Program-made: the position numbers and the translations under genes
Shown: in pieces, positions 46,441 to 59,800 of the stretch
How positions within the stretch are numbered: the stretch's first letter is position 1
How the letters are laid out: every line of letters begins with the position of its first letter
Assembly: GCA_021307315.1 (NCBI GenBank)
Contig: JAJSPD010000017.1
Coordinates: 620,001-684,000, forward strand
Reading direction: 5' to 3'
Source of the DNA: Bisporella sp. PMI_857
Taxonomy: Eukaryota; Ascomycota; Leotiomycetes; Helotiales; Helotiaceae
Length of the DNA: 64,000 nt
The notes under the pieces: model-generated
Told to the model about the DNA's origin: nothing
Seen by the model: the letters and a program-made list of their open reading frames with translations, nothing else
The model's database searches: none

Positions 46441-49236
46441 ATGAGCGATTCATACGCGAATTATTCAGGGTATCCTCCTCCGATGCCTGACTTTGCCCCA
46501 CCGAATCCGTCAGCTCCCACCTACTCTACTTCTGGATCGGGTTCGACGCCTCAAAGCCCTCAAGAGAAGAGGCCTCCAGAGAAGAAGCCTCCAGAGAAGA
46601 AGCCTCCACAGCCTGCTTCCCTTGGTCATGGCTTGAGTGTACGGTCATGCGTAATCTGCAGACGGAGGAAGGTCAAGTGTGACAAGAAAGTTCCTTGTAC
46701 AAATTGCTCCAAGAATCAGGTAGAATGCATCTACCCAGCACCAGGCCGCGCGCCTCGAAGACCAAGAGAAGGAGGTAAACCTGTGAGCGAGCGGGAGGCG
46801 CAACTTATAAAGCGACTGCATCGGCTGGAAAGCGTGGTGCAAGAACTCAGCGGCCAGATTGAGATCGACACAATCAAACACTCGCCTGGAGGAAGTGATA
46901 ACTCCCATCGAGACAGTGATCCGAACTCTGAGTCGCATAAGAAAAGCGTGCGGGTAATCGGAATGGATCAAGGGAGCAAAGGAACTTGGATTAACAGGTC
47001 GTTCAATCTTGGGGAAGGGCCGCCAAAGACAACATTCACACTTGAAGGAGCAATGGACACACTGGTACTAGATGAAGGCAAAAGCCAATATGTTGCAAAC
47101 CCATTTTGGGCTAGTATAACTGAAGTTCGTGCAGTGATCCTTGTTTAGGAAGCTTACTGATGTTTGCAGGAAGTGAAAGACATCCGTGAAATATTGGAAG
47201 ACAACGACATTCGGTCGGACAATGAAGATTTACCGCCACTCCCAACCACTAATTTGACGGAGCCAGGTCATCAGAACTTTATCATGGGCTATAGCTCATC
47301 CGACGTGAATCTCCATGATCTTCATCCATTACCGTCGCAAATACCTTTCTACTGGCAAACTTTTCTTGAAAACGTTAATCCGCTTACCAAAATCGTACAT
47401 AGACCGACGATGGAGAAAGTCATAAAAGAAGTTCAGCATAATCTAGATTCTCTGAGTCCAAGTACGGAAGCATTAATGTTCGCAATATATTTTTCTACGA
47501 TCACCTCCTTGAATGCTGATGAAGTAAGCTACCAATGCTGCTCTAAATCCTACACTGATAGCTAAACGACTTTAGGTACGAACCAATTTTGGCGTTGCGA
47601 AGGATACTTTGATTAAGCAGTACCGTTTTGGGACTGAACAAGCTCTTGCTAGAGCCGGCTTTCTCAATACTAACGAGATTGTGACTGTCCAGGCGTTTGT
47701 GCTTTTCTTAGTTTGTGTTCGGAGACACGATGATACTCGATTTGTATGGTCTTTAACAGGTTTGGCAATACGCCTTGCTCAATCACTTGGTCTCCACCGC
47801 GATGGCTCCAAGTTTGGTCTCTCTCCTTTTGATACAGAAATGCGAAGAAGACTTTGGTGGAATGTCTGCATCCTGGATATTCGAGCATCTGACGATCACG
47901 GTTCAGATCCAGCGATCATTGATCAGTTATTCGACACAGAGTTTCCTCTGTCATTGAATGACTCCGACCTGGATCCAGGTGCCACTGACATGCCTGTGCC
48001 CAAATCCGGAGTCTCTGAAATGACATTCTGTTTGATTCGTTACGAGATATGTACGCTTAGCAGAAAGCTGAGTTTTGTGCCTCCACGAACAGGTATTTGT
48101 GACAAGATGGTAAGCCCATGGACAATCGAGGATAAGGAACGTGCAGTCAAGGAGACCGCTGATAGACTTGAGAGAATATATCTTCAATATTGTACAGGTA
48201 TGTAATTCTACGCGCTAGTTCCTGGGGTTGAATTTCTCTAATTTCCCGGACGACCATGCTTTGTCGCACGGTACAAAAACTTCGAAAACGTATTTCTAAT
48301 AGAGTGTTGATGCTAACCGGAGATTTAGATGCCGGGCCATTATATTGGGTTGCCGCAACAGTTGCGCGATTGGTTATAGCAAAGATGAAACTAATAATAT
48401 ATCACCCATATATCCAGCCTGGCAAATCAAACGGCTTGTCGCAGGACGTCAGGGATAGTCTCTTCATGTCAAGTATTGAAACAATTGAGTACTCTCGAGC
48501 TTTAGAATCAGAATCCAGCACAAAACAATGGGGCTGGCTATTCCATACCTACACTCAATGGCATGCCATCGCCTTCATTCTTGGCGAGCTGTCCACGAGG
48601 GATAATTCCATTGTCGTAGACCGTGCTTGGAGTGCCATTGATGGGTTATTCGCAAATTGGGAAGGTGCCGTCTCAAAGACGAAAACGGGTATGCTCTGGC
48701 AGCCAATGCGGAGACTGATGGCGAAGGCGCGGCATAAGCGGGAAGAGAATATGGCAAACAGTCAGAACAACCTAGATATAGGCATGGACATGAAGCATCT
48801 TCGCCCGCCTCCGACTGGACCATTTGTGAATCCTGCCATCGCTCAGAAGAAGGATTCGTTCATAGCCCAACTGAATAGCGCAGTGATGCCTTCTGCAGCA
48901 GATCGGTTTGCGAATTCGTTCACGATCGCAGAGTCTGCTTACAATAGCAGCTACAATAGGCTGCCTCTCTCTCAGAACACGAGCAGAGTGGAGCAACCTA
49001 CGCAAAGTCAGACCCATTCCCAGGTTCAATCCCAGGAGCAGCAGCAAGAGACAATACAACAAACGCCCTGGCTGATGGATGATAGCGCGTTGCTGGATTT
49101 GGATATGCAGGGCATTGAGGGTGAGGTCAACTGGGATAGCTGGGACGCTCTAGTCCGAGACTTCCAGTTCGAGCCCACTGCACCCAATGGTGACGGCCGA
49201 GGCCAGCAAATGGCTGGCGCCGGCGATTGGTGGTAG
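46441..49236 (+). CDS. Zn(II)2Cys6 transcription factor with fungal_trans domain
   Basis: Four exons (46441-47124, 47170-47523, 47576-48197, 48329-49236) encode 855 aa. The binuclear zinc cluster is complete: Cys70, 73, 80, 86, 89 and 96 (CX2CX6CX5CX2CX6C). A basic linker and a predicted coiled coil (REAQLIKRLHRLESVVQELS) come next. A fungal-specific regulatory domain includes LPSQIPFYWQTFLENVNPLT and LAQSLGLHRDGSKFGLSPFD. The C-terminus is Gln/Ser-rich, ending in an acidic, Trp-containing probable activation region. A repeat RPPEKKPPEKKPPQP precedes the cluster. An upstream in-frame ATG at 46366 is possible, but MSDSYANYSG fits better. Target genes are unknown. Confidence 0.9.
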
Positions 49237-50330
49237 AATATGTTTTGGAGTTAACGAGCCATCATGATTGTTATAAACGGCATGATATGGGAAACGCATT
49301 TGATATCTTTGGGGTGGCTGGCGAAACGGATATTGGTATGCAATGGTATATCGCCTCTTATGGCATGGCAAACTCTGCTCTTCAATGATGTTTATATGTA
49401 CTGTACAATGCACCAACCCTTATTTGCACGGCCCATCTATACCAAGCTCGTACGTTCGTGCATATTTTACTTCCTTCCAAGCATCATGCGGGGAACACTT
49501 CCCACAACACCGCTATCCTGATGTTTGCTTCTTCTAGCAACACCAATCGACGTGTGAATTTGCTACTGTTCAAATAGGGGAAGGAGGCAGAGCTTAAATA
49601 CAATACAGACAAAGCAACATCATGCTTACTCAGCAAGATCAATCTACCCAAAAGAGCCAAATAAGGAACCAGATCCTTATTCGCGGCCAAAATAAGATAC
49701 CTGAGTGCGCGAAGGTCTTTGCTCTCTTTCACCAGCCAAATACGACTCAGCACACCAGTAAACGAGTGCTTACTCCTCTCCGACTCCGATTTCTTCTTAA
49801 GCAGGCTCTACAAAGTGCTCAATACTCATGATCCGTACATGATATATAATTGATATAAATGAAGCACATGTACAGTTCCGCATGTTCCCATCCCCCCATC
49901 TCTTCAAATCTCCATTACACTAGCATTTCTCGAAAGAAAGATGGAGCCAAAAATCGTACAATCCATGGCACGATGTGAGATAGGCAGGGACAGTGTTAAC
50001 GAGTGGCCAGAGAATTTACGGGGAACCAGAAAAACCTTAATCACACCTCTCCCTTGGGATGCGATAAATTGTTCTCCAAAGAGCAAGGTGTAGGTGAATG
50101 TTCCATAGTCTAGATTATTACTTTCACTTACCAATTCCTGACCAATTCACTTTGTTTGATGAAGAGGATGACATCTGCCCAAGTGAGCAAGGGTATCTTG
50201 TGTGTTCTTTGCTTGTTCCACCACAGTTCTGGTGGGTGGAAAGTCTAAATGCTATTTCATATGTATGGCTTGTACATGTACATCGTACAAAAAAAGGGAA
50301 GAAATGCTCTATGACTGATACCGCCTTGAC
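49237..50330. other. convergent spacer, 1.1 kb
   Basis: Lies between the Zn2Cys6 gene stop and the glucanase stop. Many short overlapping frames, none with family features. Nothing else seen. Confidence 0.5.
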
Positions 50331-51831
<1,501 letters not shown>

Positions 51832-54569
51832 TATGGTGAATGGGGTTGTATGTGATGAATGACTAATTTGACTGAGGACTACACATTTGAAAGCCCAGAG
51901 GAAAGAGGCGATGGCGGCTTTGTCTTTCATAGGCAGCGTGGGAAGGAAGTGCCTTTTATCCACCACGGCCACTTATTCTGGGCAACGGCAATCCAAGGAA
52001 GAAAATGCACGACTTACAAGTAAAGTTGTTGTGATCCACTGGCAAGCAAGAAATAGTGGGTATAATGCGGTGGATTAATGCTGATCGTATGGCAAACGGG
52101 AATGCTCTGGCCACCCTACTGCTGTAGATCATTGGTTGTTTCTCTGTTACGCCCTTGCGTGGGTGCTGGAGATGCAACCACTTTGGCTGTAGTTGGAAAT
52201 GTAAACCCTGAGAGGAGGCAGGATGGCACGTTTGTGCTGGCTGGGGGGTGGCAAGACATTCCTGTGGTTGTCGTGGTTATTTTTTAAGAAAGGCAAATAA
52301 TTGGATGTGGGAGGGTGCATACTGTGTGTGCTATACGCAATATAGAGTAAAGAGAGTACATACAGTAGAACAGAGTTGAACAGAGTACAGTACAGTACCG
52401 TACCGTACAGTACCGTAAAGCTATAGTACCTGAACCCCCTCCCTCTCGCAGGGTATTGCCACAAACTTGCCAGCTGCTGTTGGTGATGTGCAGCGCCAAG
52501 CTCAGGTACCAACGGGGGTGGCTTTCTGTGGCAACCTCCCCAATCAATTCTTGTAAAAAATTACTTTTGTATCTTAAGCGCAATCAGCTTGATTGATCTG
52601 GTCTGATGGATGCGAGGTTAGGTACTGTCTCTTTATCGGATTTGTAAGCCCCAGAGTTTCATCCATGGCCCGAGCTCGGGACTACTGATATAGAATCTTC
52701 CGCGAGGGCTCTGAACCCTTACTTACGTCTGACACCATGGAATCTTGAGTTTTTGCTGTGTTGTTTCCGTCCAGTATATGTGCTCTCCAGATTCGCTTGT
52801 TTTGGATGCCACTGCTTGCGCGACCATGTACATCAGAAGTCCGCTTCCACTCCAGCTTGGCCTGATGCCCGATAGCGCAAATGCTACATCGTATCATCGT
52901 ATGCCATAAATCTAAATCACGCTGTGGCTCTAACTTCAAAGGCTTAGGTTGCTGATTAATTTTCCATAGACGGCGACTACATCAACTATCTCGGCAAATT
53001 CCTCTCTTGAAGTCGGAAGGTGCACTATTCTCAGGAGTCCTTCAGTAGAAGCTCATGACCACGAACGCGTGCATGTATATATTTACTTGTTGTTAAGGTC
53101 TACGCTAGTAAAAGTACTGCTTAAGAGAGCTTCAACGTCTAGTTACTAAAAAAGCGTCGTTTCGTTCTCCGACTTTGCAGTCTTGTACGAATAATGCAGA
53201 GAAACGTTGGAACTCATGAGCCCGTACTATGAGTACACTTACTGTGTGTGGTAGAGTCACTGTGTAACTCATGACCAGCGGAAGTGAGCTAATAATGCCT
53301 AAGAAAGTAATTTTGTATCATAGATATCCTCAGTAAACCTGCAAGAAAGTTACCTATATCACCACATGGACAACCCATGGACAACCCATGCTGACTGGTC
53401 CACCATACTTCTTCATGGACCGAGCTCCTTGGGCTGATCTTGGAAGACAAAGTCCAGATACAAGACTCCCTCAGTAATAGGATTGGAGCACAGGCTTAAT
53501 CTTGCTTTCATAGAATCGAGCGAGTTTTTATGGATGAATAACGTCAGTTATGTGTAACTGGTAAAGATAAACAAGCACGCTCAGCATCTGCTACTCCGGG
53601 CCAAATGATTGCGTGGTCCCATCCGTGTTACAGTCTCGTGATCGCGTTTACTTGCATTCTTGACTATGCTACTCAAAGTCTCAAAGTGCTGAAATAGATT
53701 ATGCAAGAACAACGCAAGACCCCCTAAAGTCAAGTCAAACCCTGGCCCCATGTTTAAGTCCTTGGCTTCAGGAGAAATGACAGCTTTGCGTCCACATTAT
53801 TATGTTGTTGATATAAATCGGGCTCAACTCTTCTAAGATATAATCGAAGCTTCTTGTTCTTGTCTGGGCTTCTTCCCTTGGTCAGCCTCCCATTGTTTAT
53901 CAGCTTGGATTCGCTGTTGCATGATGCAAGGATCAAGAAAAGGCATAGGAACGGCTCGAGATGAGAATTCGACAACTAAGGGTCTGTTTAGTTAGGCATA
54001 CGATCATGATTCCGACTAGGCAGACCTACTTGTCACCCCCTTCTCTCCGCCTGGTCTCATAACGGATATCTCATTTTTTGAAGCTGGCTCTTGGGTATAA
54101 GATTGCTTGAAGGGTCTCTGGCTAGGAGGACGCAGTGTACCTCGGAATAGTTCTCGTGCTAGTTTGTGTGTAGTCATTTTGGCTGAAAAAGCTAGATATT
54201 GGCGTGTTTAGTTAATGCAAATCAAAGTAACTGCTGCTCAATGTACACAATCTGATAGCGCGTGAGGATGGCTCCCATCAATTGCCGAAATTGATTTATA
54301 CTTCCTCTGCTTGTACAGTAGGGATAGAATGAAGGAACAGTTTGATTCTGGTGGGTTATCTGGGCGATCCACCAATGCCAAGCAATTGACTTAGCGGGGA
54401 AAACAAAACTTGAATTATCAAAACATTACCTGCACCCAAGCTTCAGCCAGCGAAGTCGGACATCCTTTTCCTACAATTCTAATCAATTAGCAAACGAAAC
54501 AGTTAGCCGCGCTTATCTACCATTCTGCCAGAAACCGAGACGCCCAACCCCCTCCCTTGCGTCAGACGC
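51832..54569. promoter_or_regulatory. divergent promoter region, GH5 glucanase and second Zn2Cys6 regulator
   Basis: 2.7 kb with no supported gene. It includes a GTAC-rich tandem array at 52381-52420 and AT-rich sequence near 53000-53600. Its length suits a regulated promoter. Confidence 0.4.
52381..52420 (+). repeat. GTAC-rich short tandem array
   Basis: Overlapping units of ACAGT, GTACAGTACAGT and ACCGTACCGT follow one another for about 40 bp, each GTAC being self-complementary. It is followed by more loosely related sequence. Confidence 0.7.
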
Positions 54570-56898
54570 ATGGACGGCGCTCATTCACTCGGTGGTGGGG
54601 GCTCCCCAACGAGCGGTCGGCCTGGTACAGGAAACAGTTACAAACGGAAGCGCAGTGGCCATGAGTTCGAGAGTAGTCCTGGTAGTGGTGTTGATGTGGA
54701 AGAGGAAGAACATGACCGTAGAAGGCTGCCAGGTGTCAAGAGAGCCTGCAATGAGTGTCGGCAGCAGAAAGTGAGTCATTGGCGACGAAGCAAGCAATTC
54801 GCATCGCATTATGCTATTGTGCCTTAAGAACTAGTTTTAGGCTGACGATATTTAATTGCAGTTACGTTGCGATGTTGTGCAAGATCCATTCAGAACCTGT
54901 TCCCGGTGCAATCGATTGAAGCTTGAATGTAAAATAGAATCGAACTTCAAGCGGGTCGGCAAGAGGAGCAAGCACGCTGAGATGGAGAAACAAATTGAAA
55001 GGCTGCAACGCAATCTACAAAGAGCTCAAGCTCAAGGATATCAAGTTGACGATGAAGATGAGATGGAGTCACCACTTGCCAATGGCATGTACTCGAGGAA
55101 TACCCAGTCATATATGGGATCTGACGAGGCTGTATCCTCACTGATCCATCTCAAACAGGGAGGTTCATATGGTAATATGCCAAGGATTACAAGACAAATT
55201 GATGATGTGGGATTGACGGAAGAACAAATAAGTTTGTTGTTTGGGCAGTTTTGGGCTTACTATCATCAATATCTGCCATTTCTGGATCCTCTGCAAGCAC
55301 CTGATTCATACTATGAGCAGCACCCGTTGCTATTTTGGACGATCATCTCTATTGCGGCCCGTCGGTATACAGCGGATCCGAACCTGTTGACTGCACTCGT
55401 TGGACCTTTGACCAGATTACTATGGAATACTGTCGGAGAAGTACCAACCAACTATTTTGTTGTGAAGGCACTATGTTTACTTTGCGTATGGCCATTACCA
55501 ACGAGTACAACTACTACTGATCCTACGCATATTCTGAGTGGTGTTATGATGAAGACTGCCACTGGAATTGGACTTCACCGGCCAAGTCATACACAGGACT
55601 TCTCACGGGTTTCCATAGATCTTAACAGGGAGCAGCTGCATGATAGAGTTACGACATGGGCTGTGTGCAATATTGTGGCGCAAAGTGTGGGTACTGGATA
55701 TGGCCAACCAGCATCGACTTTATACGATTGGACTCTAGCCATTCGACCCGGTCAAAGTGATGCATTTACGTTGTCTCCAGAACTTGAAGCGCGGCTCCAG
55801 GTAGAACGCTTCTGTGACAAAGTGTCCAAGGATATGTACAGCAACGCCACTGATCCTCGAGGAGTAGCGGGAGATGAACTAAGAGCAATGCTGACACGAG
55901 TGTATCGGCGGGAATACAATGAACTATCAGTTTCTATCCTCTCGCGAACAGACCTGTCGCCGATCGTTCAGCTCTACCTCAAGGCTGCTGGACTACATCT
56001 ACGCCTTTCAGCATTTTTCGACTCCAGCACTACCGTAGGTTACATGGATGACTTGATGGGTTTATGGCGTGCTGCTGTTGCATTCCTTGATTATGTTTTT
56101 GAGATGGAAAACATTGATCATAGCAAGGGTGGTGTTGGAATTCTAAGATATGGAACAAATTACATCCTCCAAATGACCGTGGCAGCTGGTTTTACTCTTC
56201 TAAAATTGCTCGGTTCTTTCTTCGCGAAAGAAATAGAGTTTGATAGGGGAAAGCAACTTTTCAAACGTGCAATTGCAGGAATTAGAAGTATGAGCATCAT
56301 AAGCAATGACCTTCCCTGGCGGCTTGCAGAGCTCATGGTTCAAATGTATAATGGTGCCAGAATTGAGGCACGCAGTCACCAACATACCCAGCACACTGGC
56401 AACGGCAATGGTGTTGATACGGTGGTGAACATTGATGATAGCCTACAGCTTAAGGTACGGTGTAGAATGAGCATGAGCTTGATGTTTGATTCAATTTGGC
56501 GGTGGCGTGAGGAGTTTCAGGCACAAGGTCGAGGGAATATTGACTGTAGGTCGTTTGCCACGCTCTGATTTTGACACAACTAACACACAACAGCCAATAT
56601 TAACAATCCTACTAACCCCGACTCTGCTAACGAGTCTTCCGCTTCATCCACGACACATCTCGATTCAACACTCATGCCACCTTCACAGCAGATCAATAGC
56701 TCGTTGCTTGCCGCAGCCAGGGCAGTCACGCCAAACAACACCGGCTTGCCTAGTAGTGGCTTGTTAGGTGGAGGTGTTGGTTACACAGAAAGCAATTACG
56801 AGGTGTTCGATCCTCTAAATTGGATGCTAGACGGTCTCGTCGATTTTCCATATTCATACGCCGCCGTCCAAGGACTTGAGGCAAATGGCCTGGGCTAG
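54570..56898 (+). CDS. Zn(II)2Cys6 transcription factor with fungal_trans domain
   Basis: Three exons (54570-54770, 54862-56545, 56594-56898) encode 729 aa. The zinc cluster spans the first intron: Cys60 and Cys63 (ACNECRQQK) in exon 1, then Cys70, 80, 83 and 90 in exon 2 (CX2CX6CX9CX2CX6C). A coiled coil (HAEMEKQIERLQRNLQRAQA) should allow dimer formation. The regulatory domain includes LLFGQFWAYYHQYLPFLDPL, LLFWTIISIAARRY and KTATGIGLHRPSHTQDFS. The C-terminus NYEVFDPLNWMLDGLVDFPY is an acidic, aromatic probable activation segment. The CX9C spacing and LRCD core recall regulators with KLRCD clusters, but I do not assign a named orthologue. Confidence 0.92.
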
Positions 56899-59800
56899 AT
56901 TCCCCATATGGCCACATCAATACCCGTGACAGAAATAGAGAGGTAGGGATATCACATAACGCACGACCGGTTCCGCGCATTATTTGGGGGCGTTCATGTG
57001 CTGGTAATGGCAGAAAGCTACGTATTAATGATTATGGCATGGAGTAATACTATCAGCTGGCTTGACTATTAGCTCATTTGACGCTATATTAAGTTGTTCT
57101 CAACATGTTTCGTGGCGTTTAGGAGGGGGCCTGCCTTCTGGTTTCTCTTGTACTTTAAGATTTCTCGAAATACTGAATGAGAGACGGTATGATCTAAGGT
57201 TGCGTTTATCTTCGTATCTCTGCACTGTTGTACTGTGTACTGTGTCTAGATCTATTGCTATTTGCCAAGAGATCAGGTAGTTCCTGCTATTATGGATAAT
57301 GAATCGCCTTGGCTATGTGATTTCGATTCAGGTGATGGAATGTTGACTTCTCGAGGCTATGAGTTGTCTGCTAGCTTAGCTTGAGAAAATGCATGCGTCT
57401 GGTAGACTGGCAGTGGCTTTTTTTCCCTTCATATTGGGAAAGTCCGCTATTGAGTCCAACTTTGTGCTATGCTTATTTATGCGCTATTTAGGGTCGAAGC
57501 CAGATCTAGGTGAGCTAGACCACAGCTTCCTTCGGAAGAAATGAAGGAGGTGGCTCCGAGAACCACAAATACTATATACATTCTTCCTATCCTGTCATTG
57601 CTAGACATACCAAGTAATTAACCCTTTTTTTCTAGAGAACCTAGAAGCTCGACGGTGATCTCCGCTCTTGGAAGCAGTGTCTAGTGAGCGCAGCCTCATT
57701 GTATGTATGTGCCTGTGCTTTCGGAAGCTCGGATGTTATTGATGAAGCTAATCAAGTCCACAGTCACCTATACAGTCTATCTGACGATGTCATAAATCAT
57801 GAATGTGCCGAACAGTATATTTTGGGAGACTGGAGCCATACACATATCCAATCCATAGAGCTTTATGACCCCATAATCTGGTGTCAAAGGAAGGGTTAGG
57901 ATTGGAAAGTTCGTCAGTCTGCAATTTTATTGTGGAATGATGGTGCCGACTATCTTTCGCTTCGTGAATAGCGAGCTTCGATCGTGCTCAGCGTTTATGG
58001 AGCTTGGAAACCATCAGTCATGGTCAATCACACACCTACATAATCGCCGACTCCCACCTACATATTGTTCTTAGACATATGTAGCTCGATGAGGCTGCGA
58101 CTTAAATTTTGGCCCCCAATCAAAGTGTCATCGATCTCCGAATACCTGCATAGGAAAGACATGCTTTAACTATCCAGCCTTGATGAAATGTCTTTCAACC
58201 TCGCATAATTCTGTCGTTGTTTTATGGTTCGCAATTAGCGCCGTAGCGCCGTTCTTTGCGCTTTGTTGTTGTTGCACTACGTTGCTGTTGTTGCACATTG
58301 CGAAGCTCACCAGAGTACAAAAGTCGCAACGCCGCGCCTCTCGCAAAAAGGATTCTCAAATCCACAGCTAAGGGTAATTGCTATGCAACTTTCAGGCCCT
58401 AGCAAACACTGCTTTGACGCAACAGTTTGCTCACTAGTTCTCTTAGCTCATCTACGAAACTGCGAAATACTGGTTGGACTAGGCCACAAAAGTATGCGAA
58501 GACTCTGGCATGGATCGATACAAAGGAAGGAGCGGCGACCTCAGGCAGACGAAAGCATCATTCCTTTGTCGCCCTTCCTTCCCTGAGGCAAAGTGTTCAG
58601 AACAATGGGCTCAATCCGGACAACTGTTGGATGGCAGTTGCATCCAGGCGCACCACTATCCCTCGAAATTGACTCACCCATGGACGATATTGATGAACAT
58701 AGTCGTCACGAGTCGTTGCCTGCCTATCCGACACATCATCAACAGATCACTCAGTCATCAAGTTATTTCACGTCTGTAGGCAGGGCTGAAAATTGCCACC
58801 GTCCCTCTCGCTGCTTTACTTCACATTCATCCTAGGAGCGCTCATGGTGCTCAGGAAATTGGTAGTAGGACTAGAGATAGAGAGTAGTACATTTTCAGCT
58901 CCTCGATGAGATGTTTAACTCCAACCAATGCCTTTCCTTTGCTGGAGCATTCATAACTCGATACCAATATGGACAACCCAACCAAGCTCCGTACTTCAAA
59001 CATTCATGATCAGCGGCATTGGATCCCTGCTGGCTGACCTGAATAGTGAGTTATAATCTACATCCACTACGAACACCTTTTCTTAACTCAGCCCTGGTAC
59101 CACATGCTAATGTGAAGTGCGTCGAGGAGGGAAGGAGCCTTAGGGCTGCCTGTGCTACAATCTCGACCAGGAGCTACCTTTAGAGTATTTACAGGTAACC
59201 TTTTGGACGGCCAAGTGCCTTTCTATCACATTCTCAGCCATGAGAAAATGCTGCGCATTATCTAGACTTAAGCGTTCCGGTCTCGAGAAGGCCTCTTACA
59301 CACATCCAGTCTAACCAATGTCGTCCTCCAGTTACTACATTATTGTCTCTTCCCTTCCCCTCCACAGAAGCAAAGATGCCTAAAAATTCTCCGATAATAG
59401 ATTTCCTGAGCAGGGACAATCTCAAGCCCAAAAACAAATTGATGATTTCACGACTTTATCCAGGCGATGTATAATCTCCATACTCGGTCTCGGCTTCGCC
59501 AGTTTCCTTGGGGTCCTGATCTCGCTGAGGTCGTTGAAACGGTCTGTGGTGGCTTGCTATTCCACGGACAAATTTTCTGTGCATCGGCGTTAAACCAGCC
59601 AAACACAATCATGACCATTCCTACGGGTTCGGTGGCTTTGTGCAGTATCCTTGATTGGAATGAGGAACAACTACCGAATTATCACAAATAGACGTACTCG
59701 GTGTGCATTTCTGGAGTTCCACCCCGGTGCAGGTTCTGGCGTTCCATTTTACCCCCGGCCCTACAGTAAGTTGCCCAGGGTGCGAATGCTGCAAACAAGT

